Below, in pieces: positions 62,835-64,000 of a stretch of 64,000 bases of DNA; position 1 is the stretch's first letter, and every line of letters starts with the position of its first letter. The position numbers and the translations under genes are program-made. The notes below the pieces were generated by a model. The model had not been told where the DNA came from, ran no database searches, and was given only the letters and a program-made list of their open reading frames with translations. Where the stretch lies: positions 1-64,000 of the forward strand of contig NZ_WMEX01000005.1 of the NCBI RefSeq assembly GCF_009856365.1, written 5' to 3'. The stretch comes from Vreelandella halophila (lineage in GTDB: Bacteria > Pseudomonadota > Gammaproteobacteria > Pseudomonadales > Oleiphilaceae).

Positions 62835-64000
62835 CAGAAGCTCCGGCTGTATTCAAGCTGGACGTTGCGGGGCGGGCCCAGGGTCTCCAGCCGGTAGGGA
62901 TCGCCCTTGGAGGGCGTGGCCTGAGCGACGCCGTTGGCATATTGCCTGTCCCTCAGGTTCTCCAGACGCAGGGTGATCCGGTGGGCGCCATCGGCTCCGA
63001 ATTGACGCCAGGCGCTGGCGCTCAACAGGGTGTGATCGCCGTAGGATTGCCTGCCGATGTCCGCCGTTGTGGTGGCGACTTCGCCGGTGTGGCGGGCGTT
63101 GAGCTGCCAGCCCTGGTCATTGCCCTGCCAGCTGAGTGTGGCGTTGGCATGCCATTCGGGGATGTCGGCGATCTGTTCATCGCTGCCCCCTTCGCGGGCA
63201 TCAGCCCAGGTGGCGTTTAAGTCCAGCTGCCAGCCGCGGTCGCCGCCCAGATTGAGCATCGCCTCAGCGCCGTGCACCCGGACCGTCCGATTACTGTTGG
63301 CGTACTGGCCATCCTGAACCGTGATGAGGTTGTCGATTTCGCGGTAAAAGCCCCCCAGGTGCCATTCGACGGGCCTGCCGATGTGTCCGGTCAGTGACAC
63401 ATTGCTGTTGATGCTTTCCTCCGGCTCCAGGTTTTCATTCCCGGCCGGGAAGTCCTCGTCAATCACGAACATCTCAAAAGCCGAAGGCAACCGGAAGTTG
63501 GTGCCGACACTGGCTTTCAGGTTGAGGTCCCGGGACAGCGGTTGCTTCAGGCTGATGTTCCAGATGCTGTGATCATCGGCGAAGTTGGAGTGGTTGTAGC
63601 GGGCGCCCAGGGCCAGGTGGGTATCGGGTGAAAAACTCAGGTGTGGCCGGTACTGGACGAAGCCTGCGGTGACAGCCTCGGTCTTGCCATCAATGCGCAG
63701 CGAGTAATCCTCGCCCTGGTAGCGCTGGTAATCCACGCCGCCCAGAAGCTGCGAGCCGTCGTCCGTCGTGTGGCGGCCGGTCAGGTTGATGCCGTAGTCA
63801 TCAAATCCCCACTCCGCGCGGTCACTGATGAGTGTGATGTTGCGATCCGCGTCCATGTTCAGGCGGGTGTAGTCGGTCCACCAGTCGTGCCAGTAGGCTT
63901 TGATGAAATAGCCGTTCTGTTCATTCACCTGGTGGTCCCACTTCAGGGAGACAATGTGCTCGTCGCGGTCGTTGACCGCCTTGAAGTTGTTGGAGGCCCG
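62834..64000 (-). CDS. TonB-dependent receptor, C-terminal part cut by window edge
   Basis: The reading frame stays open to the right window edge and encodes at least 388 residues of an outer-membrane beta-barrel. The LKASVGTNFRLPSAFEMF segment and the following NLEPEESINSNVSLTG are the well-known TonB-receptor barrel blocks, and the protein ends with LEYSRSF, a terminal aromatic residue. The plug domain and TonB box are outside the window. With the PepSY protein it probably forms a ferric-chelate uptake unit. Confidence 0.92.
   Translation of the reverse strand, partial: RASNNFKAVNDRDEHIVSLKWDHQVNEQNGYFIKAYWHDWWTDYTRLNMDADRNITLISDRAEWGFDDYGINLTGRHTTDDGSQLLGGVDYQRYQGEDYSLRIDGKTEAVTAGFVQYRPHLSFSPDTHLALGARYNHSNFADDHSIWNISLKQPLSRDLNLKASVGTNFRLPSAFEMFVIDEDFPAGNENLEPEESINSNVSLTGHIGRPVEWHLGGFYREIDNLITVQDGQYANSNRTVRVHGAEAMLNLGGDRGWQLDLNATWADAREGGSDEQIADIPEWHANATLSWQGNDQGWQLNARHTGEVATTTADIGRQSYGDHTLLSASAWRQFGADGAHRITLRLENLRDRQYANGVAQATPSKGDPYRLETLGPPRNVQLEYSRSF

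Noticed and set aside
1-64000. CRISPR array, tRNA or rRNA genes
   Set aside because: No regularly spaced direct repeats and no tRNA-like cloverleaf or rRNA core sequences were noticed on either strand.

Overview
The window is chromosomal DNA of a GC-rich, probably halophilic or marine gammaproteobacterium. Three things suggest this. One is a complete choline-to-glycine-betaine locus (betI-betB-betA) plus a sarcosine/dimethylglycine N-methyltransferase of de novo betaine synthesis. Another is gammaproteobacterial families such as the PA2778/PA2779 pair, YcgN, PsiE, DUF748, DUF2288 and DUF6164. The third is an acidic outer-membrane porin. The species cannot be fixed from sequence alone. Genes are dense on both strands; I see no tRNA, rRNA, CRISPR array or prophage.

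Layout. 1-2470: left edge of an IS1182-like element, then three gene cassettes separated by attC-like sites with no integrase in view (a CALIN-type array): a TIR/deoxyribosyltransferase-like protein, a YefM-YoeB pair and a Phd/RelB-ParE pair. 2480-11100: housekeeping and redox genes (aldo/keto reductase, EamA exporter, PsiE, DUF748, DedA, and a LysR regulator divergent from an SDR and an NfsA-type nitroreductase). 11200-20260: lipoprotein, charged periplasmic protein, methyltransferase, porin with a BetI-like site upstream, solute-binding protein, YcgN, M20 peptidase, a large EAL signalling protein, CPXCG and MAPEG proteins. 20400-32330: acnA, DUF2288, TatD, DUF6164, a chemotaxis receptor with a C-terminal sensor, ICMT-like enzyme, GGCT, AbgT transporter, SDR and a CASTOR/POLLUX-like channel. 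32490-40980: BetI operator, betIBA, a short BCCT-like transporter, a flavin monooxygenase and an acyl-CoA synthetase. 41000-46500: Sel1 lipoprotein, DUF523/DUF1722, PA2778/PA2779, SprT-like peptidase, FetAB. 46500-53600: methyltransferase for betaine, pncA-pncB NAD salvage, DksA-like protein, antiporter, DJ-1, Yip1, TSUP. 53600-61250: AraC regulator, sterol desaturase, sugar-lactone-oxidase-like flavoenzyme, DSD1-type PLP enzyme, two paralogous PF10118 proteins and a MerR regulator. 61350-64000: PepSY membrane protein and a TonB-dependent receptor cut by the right edge.

How it works together. Osmoprotection is the strongest theme: choline oxidation (betA, betB) under BetI, a probable uptake protein, a porin that may share the BetI operator, and a separate methylation route to betaine. 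Iron handling appears twice (FetAB; PepSY plus TonB receptor).

The most unusual non-coding signal is a structured intergenic repeat present three times (23184-23295, 23652-23769, 46530-46635). A 54-nt core, identical in two copies, sits between long inverted arms whose sequences differ between copies while the inner arms remain fully self-complementary within each copy.
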